Shown here piece after piece: positions 31,393 through 40,112 of a stretch of 64,000 bases of DNA. Within the stretch, counting starts at the first letter, position 1. Every line of letters begins with the position of its first letter. This stretch comes from Enhydrobacter aerosaccus (GTDB lineage Bacteria; Pseudomonadota; Alphaproteobacteria; Reyranellales; Reyranellaceae). Below the pieces are notes generated by a model, which was given only the letters and a program-made list of their open reading frames with translations, did no database searches and was not told the origin of the DNA. The stretch covers positions 992,001 to 1,056,000 of the forward strand of contig NZ_FUWJ01000001.1 of NCBI RefSeq assembly GCF_900167455.1, read 5' to 3'. The position numbers were made by a program, and so were the translations under genes.

Positions 31393-33504
31393 ATGAGCCC
31401 GGACGATCATTCCCACGCTCCCGCGACGCGCGCGAAGGGCGCCGAGACGGGCATCACCATTGTGCCGTCCGTCTGTCCGCACGATTGCACCAGCACCTGC
31501 GCGCTCGAGGTGGAGCGGCTGTCGCCGACACGAATCGGCCGCGTCCGCGGCTCGCAGCGCAACAGCTACACCGCCGGCGTCATCTGCGAGAAGGTGGCGC
31601 GCTATGCCGAGCGCATCCACCATCCCGATCGCCTGACGAAGCCCCTTCGCCGGGTGGGGCCGAAGGGATCACGGCAGTTCGCCGAGATTTCGTGGAGCGA
31701 TGCACTCGACATCGTTGCCGAGCAGTTCATCGCCAAGGCGCGCCAATACGGCAGCGAGACGATCTGGCCCTATTACTATGCCGGCACGATGGGACTGGTG
31801 CAGCGCGACGGCATCAACCGACTGCGCCATGCGATGAAATACTCGCGCTGGTTCTCGACCATCTGCGTGGCGCTTTCCGATACCGGCTGGATCGCAGGCG
31901 TCGGCGCCAAGCGCGGTGCCGACCTGCGCGAGATCGACGACCACTCGGATCTGGTGGTGATCTGGGGCGGCAACCCGGTCAACACGCAGGTCAATGTCAT
32001 GACCCATGCCATGCGCGCGCGGAAGCGCGGCGCCAAGCTGGTCGTGATCGATCCCTATCGCACCGGCACGGCCGAGCAGGCCGACATGCATCTGGCGGTG
32101 CGGCCCGGCACCGATGGCGCGCTCGCGGTCGGCGTCATGCATGTGCTCTTCAAGGAAGGCTACGCCGACTGGGACTATCTGCATCGCTACACCGACGCGC
32201 CGGACGAATTGGCGGCCCATGTCGCCCAGCGTCCGCCGGAGTGGGCCGCCGCGATCACCGGCCTGCCGGTCGAGGAGATTGTTTCCTTCGCGCGCCTGTA
32301 CGGTCAGGCCAAGGCCGCCTTCATCCGCTGCCATCACGGCTTCAGCCGTTCACGCAACGGCGCGGCGAACATGCATGCGGTGACCTGCCTGCCTGCGGTG
32401 ACGGGCGCGTGGAAGGCGAAGGGCGGCGGCGCCCTTTATGGCCATACCGGCATGTATCCGATCAGCAAGAGCCTGATCGAGGGCCACGACCTGATCGATC
32501 CGTCGATCCGGGAACTCGACCAGTCGCGGCTCGGGCCGATCCTGACCGGCGATCGCGAGGCGTTGAAGAACGGCCCGCCGGTGACGGGGCTTCTGATCCA
32601 GAACACCAACCCGGCTATGGTCTGCCCCGAGCTCGAACTGGTGCACAAGGGCTTCAAGCGCGAGGACCTGTTCACCTGCGTGCACGAGCAGTTCCTGACC
32701 GAGACGGCGGCCTATGCCGACATCGTGTTGCCGGCGACCATGTTCCTGGAGCACGACGACTTCTACACAGCCAGCGGCCATACCTACTTCCAGGTCACGA
32801 AGAAGGTGGTAGAAGCGCCGGGGGAGTGCCGCGAGAACCACTATGTCATTAGCGAACTGGCCAAGCGGCTGGGCGCGACGCATCGCGGCTTCGAGATGAC
32901 GGTCTGGGAGATCATGGACGAATCACTGAAGGCCTCCGGCATGTGGGACGCGGAGACCAACTGGCGCAGCGGCGGGCAGGATTTCCATCTCGGCTTCGAG
33001 ACCTCGCATTTCCTCGACGGCTTCGCCTGGCCCGACAAGAAGTTCCGCTTCAAGCCGGACTGGTCGGCCTATGGTCCGCGCGGCAGGGACATGCCGAGCC
33101 TGCCCGACCATTTTGATGTCATCGATAACGCCACGACCGACAAGCCCTTCCGTTTGGTGGCGGCACCGGCGCGCACCTTCCTCAACTCCACCTTCACCGA
33201 GACGCCCTCGAGCCAGAAGCGCGAGGTGAGGCCGACCGCGATGATGAATCCCGAGGATTGTGCGGCGATGGCAATCGCCGACGGTGACCGGGTCGAACTC
33301 GGCAACGAACGCGGCAGCACGATCGTCCACGCAAAACCGAAGGCCGGTCAGCAGCGCGGCGTCGTGGTGGTCGAAGGTATCTGGCCCAATCGCAATTTCG
33401 AGACCGGCATCGGCATCAACGCCGTGACGTCGGCCGATCCGGGCTGGCCCAATGGTGGCGCGGTGTTCCACGACACCGCCGTTTGGATCCGGAAGCTCCC
33501 GTGA
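31393..33504 (+). CDS. Molybdopterin oxidoreductase family protein (4Fe-4S, DMSO reductase superfamily)
   Basis: Second member of the superfamily in the window (703 aa), again without a Tat signal and without subunits. The cluster cysteines are in CPHDCTSTC (about residues 28-36) and VICEK (about 65). Other marks are WSDALDIVAEQF, VIWGGNPVNTQ, VVIDPYRTGTAEQ, the HHGFSRSRNG loop, DIVLPATMFLE and the C-terminal molybdopterin domain with FLNSTFTETPS. It shares architecture with the gene at 24708 but is clearly a separate family branch. The next gene, mipZ, starts within its stop (GTGA), an odd pairing of a redox enzyme with a cell-division ATPase. Confidence 0.88.
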   Translation: MSPDDHSHAPATRAKGAETGITIVPSVCPHDCTSTCALEVERLSPTRIGRVRGSQRNSYTAGVICEKVARYAERIHHPDRLTKPLRRVGPKGSRQFAEISWSDALDIVAEQFIAKARQYGSETIWPYYYAGTMGLVQRDGINRLRHAMKYSRWFSTICVALSDTGWIAGVGAKRGADLREIDDHSDLVVIWGGNPVNTQVNVMTHAMRARKRGAKLVVIDPYRTGTAEQADMHLAVRPGTDGALAVGVMHVLFKEGYADWDYLHRYTDAPDELAAHVAQRPPEWAAAITGLPVEEIVSFARLYGQAKAAFIRCHHGFSRSRNGAANMHAVTCLPAVTGAWKAKGGGALYGHTGMYPISKSLIEGHDLIDPSIRELDQSRLGPILTGDREALKNGPPVTGLLIQNTNPAMVCPELELVHKGFKREDLFTCVHEQFLTETAAYADIVLPATMFLEHDDFYTASGHTYFQVTKKVVEAPGECRENHYVISELAKRLGATHRGFEMTVWEIMDESLKASGMWDAETNWRSGGQDFHLGFETSHFLDGFAWPDKKFRFKPDWSAYGPRGRDMPSLPDHFDVIDNATTDKPFRLVAAPARTFLNSTFTETPSSQKREVRPTAMMNPEDCAAMAIADGDRVELGNERGSTIVHAKPKAGQQRGVVVVEGIWPNRNFETGIGINAVTSADPGWPNGGAVFHDTAVWIRKLP

Positions 33505-34439
33505 GCGTGTTCCAGCCTGCGGTCAATCCGAGCATCACGCAGACCCAGGTCGAGCGCGTGCCGGGACGCGCCCACGTCCTGGTGATCGGCAACGAGAAGG
33601 GTGGGTCGGGAAAGTCCACGACGGCCCTTCACATCGCGGTCGCCTTGATGAGCGAGGGCGCTTCGGTGGCGACGCTCGATCTCGACGCGCGACAGGGCAC
33701 GCTCAGCCGCTATGTCGAGAATCGGGCCGCCTACGCCCGGCGCCGCAATATCGAGCTGCCGATGCCGGTGCATGCCGCCGTCATGCCCTCGACCCTGTCC
33801 GATCGCGCCGCGGCGGAAGCCGACGAGCAGGCCCGCTTCGAGGACGCGCTCGAGCCGCCGCTGTTGAGCGCCGATTTCGTGCTGATCGACACACCCGGCA
33901 GCGACACGCACCTGTCGCGCCTCGCCCATACCTGGGCCGATACGCTGCTGACTCCGCTGAACGACAGCTTCATCGATCTCGATCTGCTGGCGCGCGTCGA
34001 TCCCGACACGCTGAAGATCGTGCGTCCCTCGGTCTATGCCGAGGCGGTGTGGAAGCAGCGCCAGGTCCGCGCCATCCAGGGCGGCCGCCCGGTCGACTGG
34101 ATTGTGATGCGCAATCGCCTATCGTCGTTGGCCGCGCGCAACAAGCGCGACATGGGGACGGTGATCGAGGCTCTGGCCAAGCGTATCGGCTTCCGCGTCG
34201 CGGCGGGCCTCAGTGAGCGCGTGATCTACCGCGAGCTCTTCCTGAATGGCCTGACGCTGCTCGATCTCAAGCGCGGCGGCAATGGCGGCGGCCCATCGCT
34301 GACCCTGAGCCACGTCGCGGCACGGCAGGAGGTGCGTGACCTCGTGGCGTCGCTCAATCTGCCACCGCCGCTGCGTGACTTGTCATTGGACGCCCCGGTG
34401 ACAGAAGCAGCCACAGCAGAGCCGCAAGCTGCAGGATGA
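33501..34439 (+). CDS. mipZ: Division-plane positioning ATPase MipZ (ParA family)
   Basis: P-loop ATPase of 312 aa that in alphaproteobacteria forms a gradient from the poles with ParB and keeps FtsZ rings at midcell. The deviant Walker A is GNEKGGSGKST, followed by LDLDARQGTLSRYVENR, which is diagnostic for MipZ. Then come FVLIDTPGSDTHLS and DWIVMRNRLSSLAARNKRDM. The GTG at 33501 overlaps the preceding stop. The C-terminal tail is extended and overlaps the opposite-strand MFS gene by 86 bases. MipZ is a marker of alphaproteobacteria. Confidence 0.92.
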   Translation: MSVFQPAVNPSITQTQVERVPGRAHVLVIGNEKGGSGKSTTALHIAVALMSEGASVATLDLDARQGTLSRYVENRAAYARRRNIELPMPVHAAVMPSTLSDRAAAEADEQARFEDALEPPLLSADFVLIDTPGSDTHLSRLAHTWADTLLTPLNDSFIDLDLLARVDPDTLKIVRPSVYAEAVWKQRQVRAIQGGRPVDWIVMRNRLSSLAARNKRDMGTVIEALAKRIGFRVAAGLSERVIYRELFLNGLTLLDLKRGGNGGGPSLTLSHVAARQEVRDLVASLNLPPPLRDLSLDAPVTEAATAEPQAAG

Positions 34440-35613
34440 ACAGGGAGCCAAAAGCCCAGGCGTAGCCATCTGGCGCATAGCCCGTCGCCGTCTGGGGCCA
34501 CAGGCCCACGACCTTTCCCATGGCCCACTGGCCGAAGAAGATCACCACGAACACCAGAAGGTTCACGCTGGTGCTGACGCGTCCGGCATAGGCTCCGGGA
34601 AATGACGCGATGAGTTGCGGGAAGTACTGGATCGGATAGGCGCCGAGGAAGCCGAACAGCATCCATGCGACGGTCGGATGGTCGGGCGGCAGGAACGCCA
34701 GCCAGCCGACGACGAGCGCGAACAGCAGCGTCACCACGTTGGTGGAAGCGAGGTCGCTGATGCCGCGCCGCCGCAAGGCGTCGGCGACGAGACCGCTGGC
34801 GGCGAAGCCAAGCGTCATCGCGGCGGAAGTGTAGAGCAGGATATCGGCGCGCCCCCCCTTGTCGGCGATGCCGCCGACGTCGCGCAGCCATGGCCCGATC
34901 CAGAGAGAGACGGAAGCGATGAAGGTGAGTTGCTGCAGGCACAGCAACGGCTGGATGCGCCAGTAATAGGAGTCGGTCAGAATCACCCGCGTGATGCGGA
35001 ACTGGTCGCGCAACGTGCCGGAGGCGGTCGGAGCGGAACCTTCGGGCACGGCCACGAACAGCCACGCGCCGGCGAAGAGGGAAATGCCCGCCAGCCAGAA
35101 GAACAGGCCCTGCCATGTCACGACCGACAGCGACCATTCGACGGGCACGGTCGCGGCCATGGAACCGGCTCCGCCGGCCATCATGTGAAAGCCGGTGATC
35201 AGTCCCCAGCGGCGCGGCGGATACCAGATGGTGATGGCTTTCATGGCGGCCATCAGCCCGCCGGCGAATCCAAGGCCGATCAGCCCGCGCGCCAGGACCA
35301 GGCCGGACAGCGACGTCGCCAGCGCGAACAGGATCGCACCAAGCGCTGCAACGGCCATCAAGGTCGACTGCAAGCGACGCGGCCCATAACGGTCGAGCGC
35401 CACGCCCAGCATCGGCTGGCAGGCGGCGAAGAACAGGAAGAAGGCTGATGTCAGCAAGCCAAGATCTTCCGCCGTCACGCCGACGTCGCGCTCGAGATAC
35501 GGGAAGATGACCGCGTTGACGCCGCGCACGATGTAGGAAAGGAAATAGACGAACGCGAAGGGCAGAAAGACTCGCAGGAATAGCGCGGTGGCCGTCTGTG
35601 CTTTCGCGGTCAT
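34354..35613 (-). CDS. MFS transporter
   Basis: Inner-membrane transporter of 419 aa with 12 predicted helices. The first is FLRVFLPFAFVYFLSYIVRG, and the loop 2-3 motif is LDRYGPRRLQ. A periplasmic-to-cytoplasmic arginine motif follows (WYPPRRWGLITGF). It resembles the sugar-phosphate or anion/cation symporter group, judging by NAVIFPYLERDVG. The start at 35613 is chosen; the frame from 35703 would overlap the next gene's end. Its last helix is encoded in the 86 bases that also encode the MipZ tail. It is probably cotranscribed with the SGNH hydrolase gene, which ends just upstream. Confidence 0.85.
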   Translation of the reverse strand: MTAKAQTATALFLRVFLPFAFVYFLSYIVRGVNAVIFPYLERDVGVTAEDLGLLTSAFFLFFAACQPMLGVALDRYGPRRLQSTLMAVAALGAILFALATSLSGLVLARGLIGLGFAGGLMAAMKAITIWYPPRRWGLITGFHMMAGGAGSMAATVPVEWSLSVVTWQGLFFWLAGISLFAGAWLFVAVPEGSAPTASGTLRDQFRITRVILTDSYYWRIQPLLCLQQLTFIASVSLWIGPWLRDVGGIADKGGRADILLYTSAAMTLGFAASGLVADALRRRGISDLASTNVVTLLFALVVGWLAFLPPDHPTVAWMLFGFLGAYPIQYFPQLIASFPGAYAGRVSTSVNLLVFVVIFFGQWAMGKVVGLWPQTATGYAPDGYAWAFGSLFILQLAALLWLLLSPGRPMTSHAAAVAD

Positions 35614-35614
35614 G

Positions 35615-37117
35615 TCATCCCGGCTTGCAGTCGAGTTCGATGCGTCGCGGCTTGAATGTCGGCAGGGGCGGCGGATCCTTCGCCAGCGGCTTGGGCCAGG
35701 CACCGCTTGCCAGATGCCGCTCCACGACCGGGATCAGGTACTGCAGCACGACCCAGGCCCGTGTTCGCACGCCGCCCGCCGTATTGTGGATGGCGTCCTG
35801 AAACAGGGTCGGATCGAGCGGCATGTCGTGGGCGACATCGATGAAGGGCAGGTGATGCTCGGCCGCGTATTTCTCGAACACCCGGTTCTGGAATGCCGCG
35901 AGCCGCACGATGTCGCGATAGCGCGCCGGGTATTCGCTGATGTTCAGGTCTTCGAGGATGTACTTGTCGCGGATCGGATTGAGCACGAGTCCGTCCTTCA
36001 CCATCCAGACGAAAGAACTCAGGGCCAGTTCGGAATCGATTCCCGCCAGATCGCCGCGGATCTGATCGAGATCGTGCAGGATGGTATCGAGGTGCAGTGG
36101 CAGGCGCGGATCGGCGATATCGGGATTCTTCTCGTCGAGGCCGGCCGGCATGACGATCTTGTAATCGGGTTTCGGCCATTCACGGCCATCGAGATTGCTG
36201 CCGGTATAGCCGATGGCCGCCTGGATGCGTCGAGCGAGATCGGAAAAGCGTGTGGCCGCAAGAAGCCAGGAGGGCGGCGTCTCGATCGGCAGCGTCGGCC
36301 GCACGATGTCGCCGTTCTGCGGCATGTCGGGAAATACTGTCGGCAGCCAGAACTGGTTGTGCCCTTCGTAGTAGACAACGAGATCAGGCCGCAACGGCAC
36401 CACTTCCGTCCGCACGATCTCGGCGATATCGGTCGAGGTGATGCTCTCGCGGCCGGCGTTCAGCGCCTCGAAGCGCACGTTCAGCTTCTTCGCCTTGGCC
36501 CAGACATTCAGCCAGTAGCCGACATACTCGGGATATGAAAACGGCAGGTGGTGGCCATCGACGGTGGTCGACGCGCCGACGAAGACGATCCGGATGGTGT
36601 TCGGCGCCCGCGGTTCGACGATCGGCGGTCCGCGCCATCCGATCTGGTTGGTGACCAGGCCGAGGGGAGTCGTCACGTCCGGCAGGAAGCGATAGGGCGG
36701 TACGCGCCGTTCGTCGGGCGGATCGTAAAGATACAGCATTCCCGGCGCATGCTTGAGGAAGCTGTTCCTGCAAGGATCGCCGGCAAAGACGGAATTCCAA
36801 GCCTTGAAGATATCCGCAGGCCGGAAGGGGGCGTACGTCGCCGGATGGTTCCGCACATCGTTGAACAGGCGCTGCCAGTCTTCACGCGTGGCCGTCCGGT
36901 TCGGCAGGGGCGGCGGATCGTCGAAGAACCAGTCCCGCGATACTCCGGAGGCCAGCGGGATTTCGTCGCGCTGCTGGCTGGTCGCGGCAACGCCGACACC
37001 CTCGGGCAACGGCACGGCAAACAATGGCAATCCGTCGATCCCGCGCACGACGACCTCGGCAACGACCGTGCTGAGGAGGATCGAGGTGATCACCAGCAGT
37101 AGGTCGGTCGCTTTCAG
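35615..37117 (-). CDS. SGNH/GDSL-type hydrolase, membrane-anchored
   Basis: Protein of about 500 aa with an N-terminal anchor (LLLVITSILLSTVVAEVVVRG). Catalytic blocks fit SGNH enzymes: a nucleophile block VFVGASTTVDG, a GHN block (YYEGHNQFW), and a terminal DAIHNTAGG containing D-x-x-H. This family deacylates or transfers acyl groups on sugars in the periplasm. The start is debatable. A GTG at 37093 has no ribosome-binding site, whereas a CTG at 37117 has GGGAG seven bases upstream and would complete the membrane anchor; no ATG fits the frame. A second SGNH protein lies at 37978, with a VWA-like gene between. It may modify the surface polysaccharide. Confidence 0.75.
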   Translation of the reverse strand: MKATDLLLVITSILLSTVVAEVVVRGIDGLPLFAVPLPEGVGVAATSQQRDEIPLASGVSRDWFFDDPPPLPNRTATREDWQRLFNDVRNHPATYAPFRPADIFKAWNSVFAGDPCRNSFLKHAPGMLYLYDPPDERRVPPYRFLPDVTTPLGLVTNQIGWRGPPIVEPRAPNTIRIVFVGASTTVDGHHLPFSYPEYVGYWLNVWAKAKKLNVRFEALNAGRESITSTDIAEIVRTEVVPLRPDLVVYYEGHNQFWLPTVFPDMPQNGDIVRPTLPIETPPSWLLAATRFSDLARRIQAAIGYTGSNLDGREWPKPDYKIVMPAGLDEKNPDIADPRLPLHLDTILHDLDQIRGDLAGIDSELALSSFVWMVKDGLVLNPIRDKYILEDLNISEYPARYRDIVRLAAFQNRVFEKYAAEHHLPFIDVAHDMPLDPTLFQDAIHNTAGGVRTRAWVVLQYLIPVVERHLASGAWPKPLAKDPPPLPTFKPRRIELDCKPG

Positions 37118-37200
37118 AAAACGTCTCCCGGGAAGCTCTCATGCTCATGGCGTCCACGAGCGGCGCGCACCATATTCGACAGGCAGGAAAGGGTCAAAGA

Positions 37201-37908
37201 ATGCCCGATGAACGCAAGACACCAGCCGTTTCGACGGATGCCAGTGCGGTCGATGCCTTTGTGCGCGAGGTCGGAAGATTGCCCGCGTCCCGAGGCAGCG
37301 GGGGTCGCGGCCGGCTGTTGTTTGCCATGGATGCGACGGCAAGCCGCGAACCGACCTGGGATCATGCCTGCGGCATTCAGGGAGAGATGTTCGTGGCGGC
37401 CGAGGCGCTGGGTGGTCTCGACGTCCGCCTCGCCTTCTATCGCGGGTTCGATGAATTGAAGGTCAGCCGCTGGACGTCGGACGGGCGGGAGCTTGCCCGG
37501 TTGATGGGCTCGGTGCGCTGCCTTGCCGGACGGACACAGATTGGCCGCTTGCTGCGCTATGCTGCTGACCAGCGGCGCGAGAGCCGGCTCGATGCTGCGG
37601 TCTTTGTCGGCGATTGCTGCGAGGAGGATGTCGATCAGGTCGGCCACGAGGCGGGACAGTTGGGCCTGCTCGGCCTGCCGGTCTTCGTGTTCCAGGAAGG
37701 AAACGATCGCACTGCTTCCCGGCTCTTCCCGCAGATCGCAAAGCTGACCCGGGGCGCATACGGTCGGTTCGACCGCAACAGTCCGGAGCAGCTCAAGCGG
37801 CTGCTGGGGGCCGTCGCCGCTTATGCGGCGGGCGGGCGCGACGCGCTCCTGAAGTATGGTAAAGAGAAGGGCGGCGCCGCCGCGCTGCTGACAAATCAGA
37901 TGAAGTGA
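37201..37908 (+). CDS. VWA-like domain protein
   Basis: Cytoplasmic protein of 235 aa with a von Willebrand factor A-type fold. A MIDAS-like motif DATAS lies in LLFAMDATASREPTWD, near residue 40. Later strands are VRLAFYRGFDE, DAAVFVGDCCEEDVDQVG and VFVFQEGNDRTA. The C-terminal part carries AKLTRGAYGRFDR and ends in a helix with YGKEKGGAAALL. Similar stand-alone proteins occur in alphaproteobacteria with no assigned role. The ATG at 37201 has an AGGAAAGG upstream, and an earlier in-frame ATG at 37141 is less likely. It lies between two SGNH hydrolase genes and diverges from the first. Confidence 0.7.
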   Translation: MPDERKTPAVSTDASAVDAFVREVGRLPASRGSGGRGRLLFAMDATASREPTWDHACGIQGEMFVAAEALGGLDVRLAFYRGFDELKVSRWTSDGRELARLMGSVRCLAGRTQIGRLLRYAADQRRESRLDAAVFVGDCCEEDVDQVGHEAGQLGLLGLPVFVFQEGNDRTASRLFPQIAKLTRGAYGRFDRNSPEQLKRLLGAVAAYAAGGRDALLKYGKEKGGAAALLTNQMK

Positions 37909-37977
37909 GATGGATCTCGCCGCGCCTCTTCCGGATGTCCCGATCCTTTTGAACGCTCCCCCCGAAGTGGCGCCGAT

Positions 37978-39279
37978 ATGAAGAAGACGCGCTGGTTTGC
38001 CGTCGTCTACGGCCTGATCCTGACGGTGGTGACCCTGGCCGGAATCGAGGCCCTGGCCAGCTTCTACGTGCCGGCCTGGCCGGCGCGCGCCTTGCGGACC
38101 ATTCCGCCGGTCAACATGGATACGACCATGAAGGCCCTGACCGACAAGCCGTGGATGGGCAAGCCGTTCAATTCCTGGGGCATGAACGATCGCGAGCACT
38201 CTCTCGCGAAGCCCGCGGATGTATCGTTCCGCAGCGTCTTCGTCGGCGACAGTTTCGTCGAATTCGCGCTCAACCCGCAGACCTTGCCGGCTGCGGTGGA
38301 AGAACGCGCGACCGAGCACGGCGTGAAGGGGTTCGAGGCGGTCAATCTCGGGATCTCGGCCACCAATCCCCGAAGCTATTACTACCGCATGCGGGATGTG
38401 GCGCTGGCCCTCTCTCCCGATGCGCTGCTGGTCTTCTTCTTCTCCGGCAACGACTTCATGGGCGCCGATGCCGGTTATGGCAGCCTGATTCCGCCCCTGG
38501 TCGATGAATCGCCGGGAGGATCGATCCTGGGCAGCATCATGCCGCGCACCAACTGGCTGCTCGTCAACCGCTTGCGGCTGTCGGAATTCCTGCGCGGAAA
38601 CAAACCGATTCCTGGCGAGTTCGACACGCTCTATGCGATCGCCCATGGACCGGCAGCCGATCGCATCCCGGCCACCGTCGAGCACGTGAAGAAATACTAC
38701 TATCCGGACCTCAGCGAGCAGAAGCTTACCGAGATCCTGTCCCGTGGCGGCGACCGCTTCTGGGCGGCCTTCGAGAAGCGCCCGCATGACGAGGAATATC
38801 TGATGGGCTGGCTGCTCAATCTGATCGTGGCGTCGGAAGTTCGGCAGGACAACCAGGCAACGATCCGTACGCCTGAGGATGCGGAGAAGTACAAGGCCGA
38901 CGGCGAAATCTCAGCGACCCTGTCGTGGTTGCAGGCCATGCAGAATCTGGCAGCCGAGCACCATGTCCCACTCCGCGTGTTCCTGATTCCGAATGCCAGC
39001 GTCGCCCCCGACTTCGTCGACTTCTGGAAGCCCTGGCCGCGCTATTACAGCTGGTACATCCTGACTGACGTCTGGCACCAGAAGCTTGCCCAGGCGCTCG
39101 CCCACACCGATGTCCCGTTCGTCGACTTGCGCCAGGACTTCATGGGCGTGTCCGGCACGTACCGCATGATCGACGCGCATTGGACCGAGAAGGGTGTCGG
39201 CATCGCCGCCGATCACGTCTATTCCGAACTGACGGCGATGATGGCGAAGCAAAAGCAGCGTTCGTCAGGCGCCCATTAG
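37978..39279 (+). CDS. SGNH-type hydrolase/acyltransferase-like protein, membrane-anchored
   Basis: Protein of 433 aa with an N-terminal anchor after MKKTR (WFAVVYGLILTVVTLAG). The nucleophile block is VFVGDSFVEF (GDS), the oxyanion glycine lies in NLGISATN, the GND block is FFFSGNDF, and the late D-x-x-H is DAHWTEKG. It therefore keeps a complete SGNH catalytic set and should act in the periplasm on an acyl or acetyl ester. It is about 70 bases after the VWA-like gene and possibly in one operon with it. It is diverged from the SGNH protein at 35615. The 3' end overlaps the SDR gene by 15 bases. Confidence 0.75.
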   Translation: MKKTRWFAVVYGLILTVVTLAGIEALASFYVPAWPARALRTIPPVNMDTTMKALTDKPWMGKPFNSWGMNDREHSLAKPADVSFRSVFVGDSFVEFALNPQTLPAAVEERATEHGVKGFEAVNLGISATNPRSYYYRMRDVALALSPDALLVFFFSGNDFMGADAGYGSLIPPLVDESPGGSILGSIMPRTNWLLVNRLRLSEFLRGNKPIPGEFDTLYAIAHGPAADRIPATVEHVKKYYYPDLSEQKLTEILSRGGDRFWAAFEKRPHDEEYLMGWLLNLIVASEVRQDNQATIRTPEDAEKYKADGEISATLSWLQAMQNLAAEHHVPLRVFLIPNASVAPDFVDFWKPWPRYYSWYILTDVWHQKLAQALAHTDVPFVDLRQDFMGVSGTYRMIDAHWTEKGVGIAADHVYSELTAMMAKQKQRSSGAH

Positions 39280-40014
39280 CCGGGCTGTCCAACCGCCAGG
39301 CAGGAGGCCGCCGAACCACACGGCGGCCTTGGTCGGGATTGGAAAGGCGATGCGGGCCTTGTTACGGGCCAGTCCGCGGCGAATGATCGACGAAGCCCGT
39401 TCCGCCGACATCAGGAAGGGCATGGGGAAAGGGGCATCGGCGGTGATACGCGTGGTGACGAAGCCCGGGCAGATGACGCTGACCCCGATTCCGTCCTTCT
39501 TCAGCACATAGCGGATGCTTTCGCCCCAGACGCGAACGGCGGCCTTGCTGGCGTTGTAGGATGCCGAGTAGGGCAGGCCGATGAATGCAGCCAGCGAGGA
39601 AACGACGGCGATCTGCCCGCGCTTCCGGCCCATAAGGCGGCCGATCAGGGGCTCGACCGTATTGAAGACGCCGTCGATATTGACAGCCATCGTGTTGCGC
39701 ACGGTCGAGAAGTCGTCGAGCGACGAGTTGTCCTTGTCGATGGATACGCCCGCATTGGCGATCAGCAGGTCGACCGGATGGTCGTCGTCGAAATTCATAA
39801 GCCACGCGGCAAGGGCCTCACGGTCAGTGACATCGATGGCTCGCGCATCGACGTAAGCGCCCTTGGCGCGGCAGGCCTCGGCGACGGCGCGGAGTCGTTC
39901 GTCGTCCCGGCCGTTCAAGGCCAGGGCGATGCCCGGTGCGGCGTAATCGAGAGCCAGAGCCTGGCCGATCCCGCTCGAAGCGCCCGTGATGACAATGTTG
40001 GTGAAACTCTTCAT
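39265..40014 (-). CDS. Short-chain dehydrogenase/reductase (SDR)
   Basis: NAD(P)-dependent oxidoreductase of 249 aa. The cofactor motif is TGASSGIG, then NAG (LLIANAGVS), the catalytic Ser in AVVSSLAAF and YNASK (Tyr-x-x-x-Lys). The tail has a hydrophobic segment around AAVWFGGLLPGGW, typical of membrane-near SDRs acting on lipids or quinones. The start at 40014 (MKSFTNIV) is chosen; the longer frame runs through the promoter of yicC. It converges on the SGNH gene and diverges from yicC. The substrate is unknown. Confidence 0.87.
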   Translation of the reverse strand: MKSFTNIVITGASSGIGQALALDYAAPGIALALNGRDDERLRAVAEACRAKGAYVDARAIDVTDREALAAWLMNFDDDHPVDLLIANAGVSIDKDNSSLDDFSTVRNTMAVNIDGVFNTVEPLIGRLMGRKRGQIAVVSSLAAFIGLPYSASYNASKAAVRVWGESIRYVLKKDGIGVSVICPGFVTTRITADAPFPMPFLMSAERASSIIRRGLARNKARIAFPIPTKAAVWFGGLLPGGWTARLMGA

Positions 40015-40112
40015 GGGATAACCTTCGAGCGCTCCGCGTTGTACCCACACCGCACCGATACTAGAGTGTCGCGCCGCAGCGCGGCCAGTGGACTGGAGAC
40101 GGAGTTGGATTT

